From assembly GCF_000173075.1 (NCBI RefSeq), contig NZ_ABVL01000042.1, forward strand, positions 1 to 35,430: 35,430 nt of DNA. Direction: 5' to 3'. How positions within the stretch are numbered: the first letter of the stretch is position 1; each line of letters opens with the position of its first letter. The notes under the pieces were generated by a model. That model was not told the origin of the DNA. It searched no databases and saw only the letters and a program-made list of their open reading frames with translations. This DNA comes from Chthoniobacter flavus Ellin428 (GTDB taxonomy: Bacteria > Verrucomicrobiota > Verrucomicrobiia > Chthoniobacterales > Chthoniobacteraceae). Both the position numbers and the translations under genes were made by a program. Shown one piece after another: positions 1-7,351 of this stretch.

Positions 1-530
1 GAACTCGGTTTCGGGGTGGGCGGCTGGTCGGACCGCCTCTTCTGATCAAACTCTTCGGTCAAATCGTGGGGTGGCGAGGCGAAAAGCGATTCTCCAGATC
101 AGTTGACCTTGATTACGCCCCGATCAAGTTGCCCCCGATCCCGATCCACGATTCCAGGTCGAGTGACATACGCGGAAGGCGCCTTGCGTTGCTGGATTGA
201 AGTTCGCGGACATGATCATTGCCCACCTCCTCCATGGCGGCGACAAAGTCGCTGCGGTGAAGCGGAAGGTTGTCCCGGAGGGACAAAGGAATTTAGCCTG
301 CTCGCCCATCCACCAACCCCCTCTATTCCCCTCCGCCGCCTAGTGGACCAAGCGAGCTTGCGAGTGACACCCCCGGAACACGTCCCTCCAAGGACGTTCC
401 CCTGAGGCGGCGCTTGAATTCTTCGCTCAGGATGACCTTTTTTTGGGGCGCTTCGCGCTTACTGCGATGATTTCACCGCGAGCATAGGCAGTTCGTAAGC
501 CACCCACTCCAAACAGCGAAGAGCCAGAAA
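1..530. other. Intergenic stretch with degraded repeats
   Basis: No convincing gene is seen. Positions 1-60 resemble one arm of the inverted repeat found at 751-1120 (shared GAAACTCGGTTTCGG-like and GGCGGNTGGTC-like blocks). Positions about 232-420 are a truncated copy of the GC-rich repeat seen complete at 1203-1434, 23982-24311 and 32484-32750: it has the left tag GTCCCGGAGGGAC and the AGCGAGCTTGCGAG block but no matching right tag. Open frames here are repeat-derived and mutually overlapping. Confidence 0.6.
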
Positions 531-716
531 ATGAAAGCACTCAATGTCATTGCCTGCCTGGTCACCGCGGTCGGGATGTTCACCTCGTTGCGCTGGCAAG
601 GTCATCCCCACTACGCAGTCGTCATGGGCGTGTTCTGGATTCTCATGGCCGCGTCGGTACTCACCGCCCCGCGGAAGCGAACGAAGCCCGAAAATGTGCC
701 AGACGATGAGAAGTGA
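531..716 (+). CDS. Small two-helix membrane protein, hypothetical
   Basis: This 61-residue ORF encodes a hydrophobic first segment (about residues 3-20), a short polar turn (RWQGHPHY), a second hydrophobic segment (about residues 28-46) and a charged tail (PRKRTKPENVPDDEK). That layout is typical of a small inner-membrane protein. The ATG is preceded by a weak purine-rich stretch (GCGAAGAGCC). It stands alone between repeat-rich gaps, and I do not recognise the family. The clean amphipathic pattern makes it more believable than the surrounding open frames, but a chance ORF is possible. Confidence 0.5.
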   Translation: MKALNVIACLVTAVGMFTSLRWQGHPHYAVVMGVFWILMAASVLTAPRKRTKPENVPDDEK

Positions 717-750
717 GATTAGGATACCATCTGGCGCTTCGTGAGGGGGA

Positions 751-1120
751 GTTTTTTCCCCTCGTTACCAAAGTGGGGCTTTGGTAACGCACCATTCCGG
801 CGAAACTCGGTTTCGGTGGCGGGGCGGTTGGTCAGGCCATCCGGCGATCAAACTCCGCAGCGGCATCGTGCCCACCAGCGAGGCCCGCCGCAGCACCGGG
901 GCGTGGTGAAAATACTCAGTCCTTGGGAGCATCCGATGATGCGCCATCGGGTTCCCCGATGCGATCGCGGCCGGGCCATGGGCTGAATTCCTACCAGGCG
1001 CAAAAGGGAGTGCCAATTCGGGCGTGGGCTGGAAAGCGAAACCAGCCGCCCCACCACCGAAACACAGTTTCACCGAAGGAGTGCATTACCAAAGCCTCAC
1101 TTTGGTAACGAGGAGAAAAC
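751..1120. repeat. Long imperfect inverted repeat with nested palindromes
   Basis: Positions about 751-834 are the imperfect reverse complement of about 1036-1120, around a loop of roughly 200 bp. Each arm contains a smaller perfect hairpin: CGTTACCAAAG / CTTTGGTAACG at 763-789 and TTACCAAAG / CTTTGGTAA near 1086-1108. Arm ends share CTCGTTACC and a GGCGGGGCGG(T/C)TGG block. The loop (about 835-1035) shows no supported gene. It could be a non-autonomous mobile element or the remains of two convergent copies; half of a related arm is at the window start. Confidence 0.6.
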
Positions 1121-1202
1121 GCGGGGTTACGCGTGGCCCCCCGATCACCGTAATCATCTCTTCCATGACGGCGACAACATCGCTGCGGTGAAGGGGAAGG
1201 CT

Positions 1203-1434
1203 GTCCCGGAGGGACAAAGGAATTTAGCCGGGGGTGCAGCGAGCTTGCGAGCGAAACCCCCGGAACGCCCCCACACGGATGCGCCCCGGAGGCGGCGCTG
1301 GAATTCTTCGCCAGGCGGGAAATTCCTCCGCCCTCCAGGGCGGGCTCGTGGAGGGACGGATATCCGGTGGCTGTTCCTGTTCGCTTGAAGCCACAGGCTT
1401 GCACACCGGCTAAATCCCATTGTCCCTCCGGGAC
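1203..1434. repeat. GC-rich palindromic repeat, copy with GTCCC tags
   Basis: The segment starts with the 13-mer GTCCCGGAGGGAC (1203-1215) and ends with its partner GTCCCTCCGGGAC (1422-1434). Inside lie GCGAGCTTGCGAGCG and CCCCCGGAAC blocks and an inner inverted pair around GGAATTCTTCGCC. Copies of the same architecture occur at 23982-24311 and 32484-32750, with different but internally matched end tags. Open frames across it are not credible genes. Confidence 0.65.
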
Positions 1435-1506
1435 GGACTGGTGCTTGCTAAACCTGACTCGGTGGTGAGGATGGATTGCTGGCAGTCGAAAAATGTCGCC
1501 TGACCC

Positions 1507-1724
1507 GAATGGCATTAAGTTAAGGGCTGAGATGGACGAGCTCTGCTCTGTTGGAACGTCGGCTTTTCCAGCTTCCGGCGCCTGTTACCATTTCGTCCGG
1601 ATCGGCTCGTGCTCAAGGGACTGTGCGCTCTTGGGGTTCAGCCGCGAATCGGCTCAACTCCCCGATCTTGAGGCCAACCGTCAGAGTAGATAAATCCAAA
1701 AAGGGCCTTAACTTAATGCCATTC
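1507..1724. mobile_element. MITE-like element with 19-bp terminal inverted repeats
   Basis: The 218-bp segment begins with the 19-mer GAATGGCATTAAGTTAAGG (1507-1525) and ends with its exact reverse complement (1706-1724). It is flanked by an 11-bp direct repeat TCGCCTGACCC at 1496-1506 and 1725-1735, which looks like a target-site duplication or an outer part of the ends. No transposase is encoded inside. By structure it fits a miniature inverted-repeat transposable element or the fused ends of a deleted IS. Confidence 0.6.
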
Positions 1725-1817
1725 TCGCCTGACCCCTATTTCCCCCTATGACCCCTATTTTTCCCTACAAGCCGCTTTCGTCAACGGCCGGGAATGGGCG
1801 CCGATCACTGCCTCGCT

Positions 1818-2432
1818 TTAGAATCCGATTTCGATGTTCTTCGGGGCGTACTGATCCAGGCTAATCGCCGGCCATTCCACTTTTCGGCCCTCGAAGAAAC
1901 AAATTTTTAGGGCGAAGCTCGCTAGCGGGTCATCGTCGCTTTGCTCGTTGATTTCGAGGAAGCTCTTGATCGTCCCCTTGAACTTCACCTGGATTTTCTC
2001 TTGTACGGCCAATTGATATGGCCCTTCCCTCCAGCAGTAATCGGAAGGCAATTCGATCCCGAATCCCGACTTGGTTCGGACGACCAATAGGATTTCTTTT
2101 ATTCTAAGTTCTTCCTCACCGAGATTGACGATGTCGCAAGTGATTGTGCCTCTGGAGGTGGGCCTGAAGTCACAAGAGAGCTTGAACGGTTTCACACGTT
2201 TTAAATGTCTCCAACCTAGCCATCGCCATCGCGACCCGCAATAGCTCGTGGTCCAAAACCGATGCGTAGCTATATGCCTCCTCTCCGCGTACTCCCCGCG
2301 AAGCCCATGAATGTAGCCGTATATAACCACGCGGCATGGAGCCGCAGTCGAAAACGGGTGCCAACCGCTGGTGTCAGCCCGAGGGTTCCCACGAGAGGCA
2401 AGCGACACGGCGGGGTAAACCCGGCCGAACAA
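1818..2432 (-). CDS. Hypothetical protein, N-terminus uncertain
   Basis: The open frame is 204 residues from a TTG, but only about the last 125 residues look like real protein. That part has alternating hydrophobic beta-strand-like segments (FKLSCDF, TITCDIVNL, IKEILLVV, IQVKFKGTIKSFLEI, FALKICFF) and reads like an immunoglobulin-like or other all-beta domain. The N-terminal 75 residues are rich in R, W and H and look like non-coding translation. No internal ATG offers a better start, so the gene may be 5'-truncated. Base composition is visibly less GC-rich than its neighbours, which may point to transfer. No family is recognised. Confidence 0.35.
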   Translation of the reverse strand: MFGRVYPAVSLASRGNPRADTSGWHPFSTAAPCRVVIYGYIHGLRGEYAERRHIATHRFWTTSYCGSRWRWLGWRHLKRVKPFKLSCDFRPTSRGTITCDIVNLGEEELRIKEILLVVRTKSGFGIELPSDYCWREGPYQLAVQEKIQVKFKGTIKSFLEINEQSDDDPLASFALKICFFEGRKVEWPAISLDQYAPKNIEIGF

Positions 2433-2452
2433 TCAGCGAGACGCCAATGGAA

Positions 2453-2650
2453 ATCGCGGAGCGATCCTTGCCTGTAGCCGTGGACTTTAGTCCACGGAAG
2501 GGAGTTCAGCGTGCGCGTCGCGGAGCGACGTTTGCCGCCACGACGGAAGGGCAAAAGGCAAACGTCGCCCCGCGCCGAGGCCGCCCGCGAGAGCTTTCCG
2601 TGGACCCGCCGGAGCGGGACCACGGCTACAGGCATGGATCGCTCCGCGAT
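2453..2650. repeat. Inverted-repeat element with GTAGCCGTGG ends
   Basis: The left end (from 2453, ATCGCGGAGCGATCC followed by TGCCTGTAGCCGTGG) is repeated in inverted orientation at the right end, finishing at 2650. The inner part carries further palindromes (GTGGACTTTAGTCCAC; CGTCGCGGAGCGACG). It lies between two minus-strand genes and encodes nothing convincing. A dispersed palindromic repeat is the simplest description. Confidence 0.55.
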
Positions 2651-2711
2651 GGGAAGAATCGTCAACGCACGCTTCCGGTGAATGTCGATTCGGCCGAGGC
2701 GGAATCGATAT

Positions 2712-3116
2712 TCAGACTGGCAGTGGAGGCGGCGCCGGTTGCTTGAAGCGCACAAAAAACGGAAAATAGGCGAAGAAGAAAACCACCGCGATACCCTGGC
2801 AAAAGAGAAAATACTCGGGCAGCACAAACACGCCATACATGGCCGTGAACCAGGTAAACATCAACCCCAGGAGATAGGGGATGAGCGCCCAGCCGGTCTT
2901 CCGCATGCGCGAGAGCCAAAATCGACAACCGCCGCAAGTGAGAAGCGCAAATAACGTCAGGCCGATGACCAGAGGATGCCAGGGGCTCAAAATCCTCTTC
3001 GGAAGAGAATCTGGCCGATAGCAATAATGAGTCTCGAGCACGGTGATGAGGTCAAAGAACAGCCAGGCCAGTAACATGAAAGGCCGGAGGAATGAGACTG
3101 GCTTTTGCTTACCCAT
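2712..3116 (-). CDS. Four-helix integral membrane protein, hypothetical
   Basis: This 134-residue protein has four predicted membrane segments (about residues 10-27, 48-66, 74-94 and 98-122) joined by short polar loops, and a proline-rich C-terminal tail (KQPAPPPLPV). The second loop contains RMRKTGWALIP, faintly like the loop of DUF805 proteins, but that assignment is not secure. The ATG at 3116 gives a charged N-terminus (MGKQK) before the first helix, as expected for an inner-membrane protein. It lies just downstream of a ribbon-helix-helix gene on the same strand, with a 164-bp gap. Confidence 0.6.
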   Translation of the reverse strand: MGKQKPVSFLRPFMLLAWLFFDLITVLETHYCYRPDSLPKRILSPWHPLVIGLTLFALLTCGGCRFWLSRMRKTGWALIPYLLGLMFTWFTAMYGVFVLPEYFLFCQGIAVVFFFAYFPFFVRFKQPAPPPLPV

Positions 3117-3280
3117 CGGAGTGCTGGGCCAAAGACTGCTGCTCGGCCAGCAGTGCAGCCGTGATGTTTTCGCTGTTCATTTTGGAATTCGAAATGAGCG
3201 TCGCGCACGCCGGCCCGAGGAACATGCTCATTTTGCGCATCGTGTGCCTTTTTGTGGCCATTCCCATTCCCGCCTCGCGG

Positions 3281-3640
3281 CTACTCCGCCTTCCGCCCGC
3301 TGATCCGCAGCAGCAGCTCCCGCATGACCCGCGGTTGATCCACCTCCGGTTTGCCGGCCGCTTCCACCGCTTCTTTCATCCGCGCTTCGAACCAGCTCCC
3401 GCCGAGCGTTTCGTTGCTCGCGAACATCGTCACGATCTCGTCGTCGATCTTGTCCTGCTCGGAGCGCTTCAGGTCGGCGATCCCCGCGGTGGCGGGATGC
3501 GGACGGCGCGTCAGCAAGTCGTAGCGGATGAGCCCCAGGACATACTCGGACATCGTCTCGTAACCGGCCTCGGGGATCCGCGCCTTGACGATTTCCTTCA
3601 ACACCGTGGGCAACCTGAATTTCTCCGCAGTACTTCTCAT
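3281..3640 (-). CDS. Ribbon-helix-helix (CopG/ParD-like) protein
   Basis: The product is 119 residues from the chosen ATG (MRSTAEKFRLP); the frame stays open 11 codons further upstream. Residues about 7-45 fit an RHH DNA-binding fold: a short beta-strand (EKFRLP), a helix, the turn AGYETMSEYV and a second helix (LGLIRYDLL). Residues 60-119 are helical and charged and could bind a partner. Such proteins are usually autoregulatory antitoxins or small repressors, but no toxin gene adjoins it, so a solitary or orphan role is equally possible. It is the first gene of a minus-strand pair with the membrane protein ending at 2712. Confidence 0.65.
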   Translation of the reverse strand: MRSTAEKFRLPTVLKEIVKARIPEAGYETMSEYVLGLIRYDLLTRRPHPATAGIADLKRSEQDKIDDEIVTMFASNETLGGSWFEARMKEAVEAAGKPEVDQPRVMRELLLRISGRKAE

Positions 3641-4119
3641 GGGCGTTGTGAATAACTCTGAAAAGCGGACCACAGCAAGCCCACAGCGCGGGCATTGTGA
3701 GGGGAAGGGGAGTGCGGCAACATGTGTTCATGAAAGCACTACCCGCCTCGAAGCTCAACTGCCGCGCGCCGCTCTTTTTTCTTTTTTTTCCGCCCGGCGC
3801 GGTGCCATTGGCGGAGCTCCGTCCGCACGCACGGCTGCCCCTCTTTCGCCTCGGTAAGGGCGCCGCGCATTTCCCGGAAAACGCGCCCGTCGTTGGCGCT
3901 GGCGTCGAAGCCGCGCCCGCCGTCGCGATCGTCTGCCGCGAACGCAGAGGGCCGCAGAGAGAAACGGAGGGATGCGCTCCTGCGCGTTCCCCAATTTTGG
4001 TGGACGGGAAATTTCCGCAAGCCGCGGACACTTTTCAGGTTAGCACTGCACGAATTTTGAGAGAGGAAAGGAGGAATGGTTGCTCCTCCTCTGCGGCCCT
4101 CTGCGTTCTCCGCAGTGCC

Positions 4120-4303
4120 AACCATGAAAATGTCCGCACGACGCGTAGAATTTTTGGCCCGCGAATCACGCAAATAACACGAATGAGGGCAGATCATTCG
4201 CGTCATTCGGGTGATTCGCGGGTCACTTTCCCTTCCCTGTCTTTTCGCATGTTCGTGGCTCCCCTTTTGGTTGCAGCTTCGCCGCGCCGCGTCCTCTGCG
4301 TTT
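4120..4303. repeat. Copy 1 of a ~183-bp near-identical dispersed repeat
   Basis: This stretch is nearly identical to 30723-30905, from AACCATNAAAATGTCCGC through the core palindrome (4158-4222) to CCCCTTTTGGTTGC and CTCTGCGTTT. A more diverged third copy is at about 31150-31335. The rest of 3674-4345 shows no gene. It has AGAGGGCCGCAGAGAGA-like and CTCTGCGGCCCTCTGCG-like inverted segments just upstream, as the second copy also has (around 30660-30720). Confidence 0.7.
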
Positions 4304-4347
4304 AAATTAGCCGCGACTACAGATTTATTTCAAATGCTCTAAAAAAT

Positions 4348-4379
4348 GAAACCCCCGCCGTTAGCGCGGCGAGGGTTTC
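4348..4379 (-). terminator. Hairpin with minus-strand T-run
   Basis: GAAACCC (4348-4354) pairs with GGGTTTC (4373-4379), and inside it CGCCG pairs with CGGCG around a 6-nt loop, with one mismatch. Read on the minus strand the hairpin is followed by ATTTTTTAGAG, the form of an intrinsic terminator. No gene reads into it from the right on that strand, so it may be a boundary relic of the mobile segment or act as an insulator for the plus-strand run starting at 4508. Confidence 0.45.
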
Positions 4380-4507
4380 AGAATTCAGCAAAAAAATGCT
4401 CCTGGACAGAGTACTTTTCGCTGGGGGGACTATGGCGTCCCGCCGCGGCGAAGTCAATCAACACGTCGGGGTTTCCCCGATCTTACGTGCCACCACGGGG
4501 AGGACCC

Positions 4508-4777
4508 ATGAGTAAGGCGGCACGCACGGAAAAAACAATCGGCGCCGCCCGCAGCCGCATGTCGCTGCTGGCCGCCGAAGCGCAGGCCAACCCGTTCCGA
4601 TTTTTCACCTCGGAAGAAGTCGGCGAACTCTTCGGGTTTGGCGAAAACGTCATGACGACATTGCGCGGCATGGGCGCTCCCGTCGTCGGTCGAAAAATGA
4701 ATCCTGGGCTCCTCCTGCAGTGGCTCCAACAGCATCACGATCGCGTGCCGAAAGTGCGCAGTGACGAGGAGGAATAA
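4508..4777 (+). CDS. Small HTH protein of phage type
   Basis: The ATG at 4508 follows a strong ribosome-binding sequence (GGGGAGGA, 3-4 bases upstream) and gives 89 residues. Residues about 32-75 (FFTSEEVGELFGFGEN, then LRGMGAPVVGRKMNPG) read as a MerR/excisionase or terminase-small-subunit type helix-turn-helix with a short wing. That makes it a candidate DNA-binding regulator or recombination-directionality factor. The stop overlaps the next start (TAATG), and the gene heads the plus-strand phage-like run. Open reading extends upstream of the ATG but has no comparable start. Confidence 0.6.
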   Translation: MSKAARTEKTIGAARSRMSLLAAEAQANPFRFFTSEEVGELFGFGENVMTTLRGMGAPVVGRKMNPGLLLQWLQQHHDRVPKVRSDEEE

Positions 4778-5127
4778 TGGAACCCGTCAATCAGAGAAAG
4801 TCAGGGGAAGTATCCCATAAGTCCGGCGGAAGTCAGGGGAAGTCAGGAAACGAAAATGCCGCCCAAAAACCCGTGGTTCACTGCGCTCGTCAAATGAACA
4901 AACACACGAGCAAATCAAACCCGGTCCCGGAAATCCCTGGTGTGGATTTCCTCCCCAAACCCGAGAAGCCGTCGAAGTCGATGGCCGGTCCGTTCTACAT
5001 CGACCAGATCGACATCCTGATCAATACCGCCCGCGCGGTGCGGAACCGCGCCAAGCAAGGCCTGGTCTTCATCGCCCCGGCCGGCGTCGGCTTCAAAATC
5101 TTCAAGCGGAAGGCGGTGCGGGCATGA
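4777..5127 (+). CDS. Hypothetical protein of the phage-like run
   Basis: This 116-residue protein starts at an ATG overlapping the previous stop. Its first 50 residues are polar, rich in S, G, K and N, and encoded by a short direct repeat (AAGTCAGGGGAAGT near 4798 and 4830), so they are likely disordered. The C-terminal half (residues about 66-116) is better ordered: GPFYIDQIDILINTARAV, then a basic helix and VFIAPAGVGFKIFKRK. No known family is recognised. Position and overlaps place it in the same transcript as the replication genes. Confidence 0.5.
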   Translation: MEPVNQRKSGEVSHKSGGSQGKSGNENAAQKPVVHCARQMNKHTSKSNPVPEIPGVDFLPKPEKPSKSMAGPFYIDQIDILINTARAVRNRAKQGLVFIAPAGVGFKIFKRKAVRA

Positions 5128-5447
5128 GCGACTACGCCACCCAGATGGAACGCGCCTGCGGCGCCGGCTACAGCAGCGCCGAGGCGAAGATGTTAGTCGG
5201 CCATTCGCTCCGCCTCGAAGCCGACATCGACGACCTCGAGCCCGCCGGCGAAATCGTCGAGCAACTCGCCGCGCACTGCGCGCAACTCATCCACCGGCTC
5301 AAGGCCACCTCCGCCGCGCCGATCAACAGCCGCACCCTCATCCACGCCCTCGAGCGGGCCCTCTGCACCTGCGACGCCTTCGAGCACCTCTATGCCCGGG
5401 CCAAATCCTCCGACAAGAACGAAGCCACCCGCCTCCTCAACCAATAA
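5124..5447 (+). CDS. Hypothetical helical protein of the phage-like run
   Basis: The start codon overlaps the preceding stop (ATGA). The 107-residue product is almost entirely helical (RLEADIDDLEPAGEIVEQLAAHCAQLIHRLK; RTLIHALERALCTCDAF), ends with a charged tail and lacks a signal peptide. It could be a small coiled-coil or DNA-associated accessory protein. No family is recognised. It is followed by the 5461-5579 repeat array rather than by another overlapping gene. Confidence 0.5.
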   Translation: MSDYATQMERACGAGYSSAEAKMLVGHSLRLEADIDDLEPAGEIVEQLAAHCAQLIHRLKATSAAPINSRTLIHALERALCTCDAFEHLYARAKSSDKNEATRLLNQ

Positions 5448-5460
5448 CTCAGCGAGTGAC

Positions 5461-5579
5461 CAGTAACCAGTAACCAGTAATCAGTAACGCAGCCAGTAAC
5501 GCAACGGAGACCAACGAAAACTAATCACTTACAAGACTAAGCACTCCGCCGAACTAAGCACTCCCCAAACTAAGCACTC
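5461..5579. repeat. Two iteron-like arrays: CAGTAAC x5 and ACTAAGCACTC x3-4
   Basis: Five near-copies of the 7-mer CAGTAAC lie at 5461, 5468, 5475 (CAGTAAT), 5482 and 5494. They are followed by ACTAATCACT (5520) and three exact copies of ACTAAGCACTC at 5536, 5553 and 5569, spaced 16-17 bp apart. The same 11-mer recurs in inverted orientation at 12642-12652. The array fills the only sizeable gap inside the 4508-5866 run. It could be an operator cluster, a plasmid-type iteron array or simple-repeat expansion. Confidence 0.6.
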
Positions 5580-5590
5580 ATCCACTCACC

Positions 5591-5866
5591 ATGGGCATCC
5601 TCTCTCCTCACCGAACCCAAGCCATGCAAGCCATCGCCGAGCGCGGTTTCGCGCCCGACCACGCCGCCTTCCTCTTGCGCCTCGAGCACCAGCGGCGCGC
5701 CACTCACGAAACCGCCGAAGTAGCCAAGGCACATCTCGGCGCCTTCGCCCAGCGGATGCGCCGCGCCATGGACGCCCTGAACCAAGGGCAGCTTGGTTCC
5801 GCCCGCGCCTATCTTGAAATCGGCCAGCGCGATTACCAGGCCGCCCTCAACTGCCTCCCCCGATGA
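5591..5866 (+). CDS. Hypothetical small protein of the phage-like run
   Basis: This 91-residue product starts at an ATG 11 bp after the last ACTAAGCACTC repeat. It is helical and alanine/arginine-rich (AMQAIAERGFAPDHAAFLLRLEHQRRA, then AQRMRRAMDALNQGQLGSARAYLEIGQRDY), without membrane or signal segments. The last part resembles one tetratricopeptide-like helical pair, which is not enough for a family call. Its stop overlaps the next start by 4 bases (ATGA). Confidence 0.45.
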   Translation: MGILSPHRTQAMQAIAERGFAPDHAAFLLRLEHQRRATHETAEVAKAHLGAFAQRMRRAMDALNQGQLGSARAYLEIGQRDYQAALNCLPR

Positions 5867-6120
5867 CCCTCTCCCAAATCAACGACCTCTCAGCGGCGGG
5901 CGCCTTCCTCCTCCTCGTCGCCATGGCCAGCGCGGCCATCGGCTATCTCCTCGGCAAAAGCCACGGCCACGAAGCCGGCGAACTCGCCGGCAGCAACGCC
6001 GAGCGCCAGGAATCCACCGCCCGCATTATGAAAGCCAAGCGCGACGGCTTCCACAGCGGCCGCATCCACGGCATCACCCAGGTCCTGCGGCTCATCGGAA
6101 AATCCACCCCCGGTAACTAA
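5863..6120 (+). CDS. Single-span membrane protein of the phage-like run
   Basis: The ATGA overlap with the preceding gene fixes the start. The protein has 85 residues with one clear membrane helix (about residues 11-29), followed by a soluble charged region with many G, H and A residues. The arrangement resembles small phage accessory proteins with an N-terminal anchor, such as spanin-like or exclusion proteins, but no diagnostic motif is present. No lysis gene is nearby. Confidence 0.45.
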   Translation: MTLSQINDLSAAGAFLLLVAMASAAIGYLLGKSHGHEAGELAGSNAERQESTARIMKAKRDGFHSGRIHGITQVLRLIGKSTPGN

Positions 6121-6164
6121 CATAGCGTCCCGTTCCATGGCAAATTCCTCAAAACGCGCGTTTT

Positions 6165-6545
6165 ATGAATCAACGAGCTGCTAGGGCTGCCGGACTACCG
6201 CTGTCGTCCGGCTATAAACCATCTGTCCTGGGGGACGGTTTGCCGACGCGGAAGGAGATCCGCGATCTGGCGCGACATTTCAATGGGAGCCATCGCGGGA
6301 TGCAGCGGGGGCGGGCGGGGCGCCGGCCTTCGATGCAGTTCCAGGCGCAGGTGCTGGCGAAGCTGGCGGCGGCGGCGAAGGCGGGGCGCGGGTTGCGCTG
6401 GCTGTCGCGCGATGAGCTGGATGCGGTGGTGGCGATGTTACCATCCTCGGGAGGCAAAGCGTCGATCGAGGATGTCAAAAGAGACGAACGACGGAAAACC
6501 CGGGCTGCCAGTGGTGTGGCGATCGATGGAGGTTCAGAAAAATGA
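6165..6545 (+). CDS. Hypothetical basic protein before the replication initiator
   Basis: This 126-residue protein overlaps the next gene by 4 bases (ATGA), which supports both. Residues about 30-62 are strongly basic (RKEIRDLARHFNGSHRGMQRGRAGRRP), followed by an alanine-rich helix and a polar tail. A nucleic-acid-binding role is plausible. No family is recognised. A 44-bp gap separates it from the upstream membrane-protein gene. Confidence 0.5.
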   Translation: MNQRAARAAGLPLSSGYKPSVLGDGLPTRKEIRDLARHFNGSHRGMQRGRAGRRPSMQFQAQVLAKLAAAAKAGRGLRWLSRDELDAVVAMLPSSGGKASIEDVKRDERRKTRAASGVAIDGGSEK

Positions 6546-7351
6546 AGGCGTATCGGGTCAAAAACTGGGACCAGCATTTCGAGAACAACCGGAGTAAGAC
6601 GGTGGTGAAACTCGCCTGGGTGCCGATTCCTAACAGTCACGATAGCGAAGGGTTTGCCATGGTGATGGCGCATCGGGATGGGGCGGAGATTTTCGCCGCC
6701 TGGATTTTGATCCTGCAGGTGGCGTCGCGGTGTCAGTCGCGGGGCAGTCTGGTGCGCGAGAACGGGAGGCCGTATGATGCGGCTTCGCTGGCGCTGAGGA
6801 CTCGGGGGAACGCGAAGTGGTTCGAGAAAGCGATCCCGGTTCTTTTGGAAGTGGGCTGGATTGAGGAGATTGCATCGGACTGTCAGGCGGGTGACACCCC
6901 GCTGCCACCCGCCTGTCAGTCAGGTGACCAAGAAGGAAAGAAAGAAAAGAAAGGAACTGAACGGAATGGAATTGAACGGAATGGAAGTGAACCGAATGGA
7001 AGTGAACCGAATGGAACGAGCGCTGACGCGCGGGCGGTCGAGGCAGAAGCGTTTGCCAAATTCTGGAGAGCCTATCCGCGCAAGGAGGCGAAGGGCAAAG
7101 CGGAGGAGGTTTGGAAGAAGCAGGGTTGCACGCCGATCGCGGGGAAGATCATCGCGGCTGTGGAACGATACCGACTTACTGGCCAGTGGAGGCGGGATGG
7201 TGGGCAGTTCATTCCGCACCCGACGACGTTTCTAAGTCAGAAGCGTTGGGAGGATGAGCCGAAACCGACGGGTGGTCATGATGAGAAGACTTTCCGCCTG
7301 ACCACGGGCGGGCCGAAAGGCTGGAACCCACTGACGGATGCGATTGAATGA
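6542..7351 (+). CDS. Phage-type replication initiator (O/replisome-organizer like)
   Basis: The 269-residue protein has an N-terminal winged-helix-like domain (residues about 1-110: AWVPIPNSHDSEGF, AAWILILQVA, LLEVGWIEE). A low-complexity linker follows (about 112-165), then a C-terminal domain with FWRAYPRKEAKGKAEEVWKK and PHPTTFLSQKRWEDE. The latter combination is typical of phage replisome organizers that pair with a DnaC-type loader. The loader gene follows immediately with an ATGA overlap, which strongly supports a replication role: binding the origin and recruiting the host helicase. The linker is encoded by four tandem 15-bp repeats described separately. The start is set by overlap with the preceding gene. 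Confidence 0.75.
   Translation: MKAYRVKNWDQHFENNRSKTVVKLAWVPIPNSHDSEGFAMVMAHRDGAEIFAAWILILQVASRCQSRGSLVRENGRPYDAASLALRTRGNAKWFEKAIPVLLEVGWIEEIASDCQAGDTPLPPACQSGDQEGKKEKKGTERNGIERNGSEPNGSEPNGTSADARAVEAEAFAKFWRAYPRKEAKGKAEEVWKKQGCTPIAGKIIAAVERYRLTGQWRRDGGQFIPHPTTFLSQKRWEDEPKPTGGHDEKTFRLTTGGPKGWNPLTDAIE
6884..7017. other. Candidate replication origin inside the initiator gene
   Basis: Three elements lie in a row. First is an inverted repeat CAGGCGGGTG (6884-6893) / CACCCGCCTG (6906-6915). Second is a purine, A-rich tract (about 6927-6957) made of GAAAG-type units. Third are four tandem 15-bp units at 6958, 6973, 6988 and 7003, each of the form TGAA(C)(G/C)GAATGGAAN. Lambdoid phages carry their origin iterons and an AT-rich stretch within gene O in the same relative place. 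Here the equivalent gene precedes a DnaC-like loader. That it acts as an origin is inference. Confidence 0.5.

Noticed and set aside
3228..4031. 267-residue minus-strand open frame
   Set aside because: It overlaps the ribbon-helix-helix gene in another frame and consists of G/R/A-rich sequence without domain pattern; its upper part lies in repeat DNA.
5461..5579. CRISPR array
   Set aside because: Repeat units are 7 and 11 bp with spacers of 0-6 bp, far too short for a CRISPR array, and no cas gene is present.
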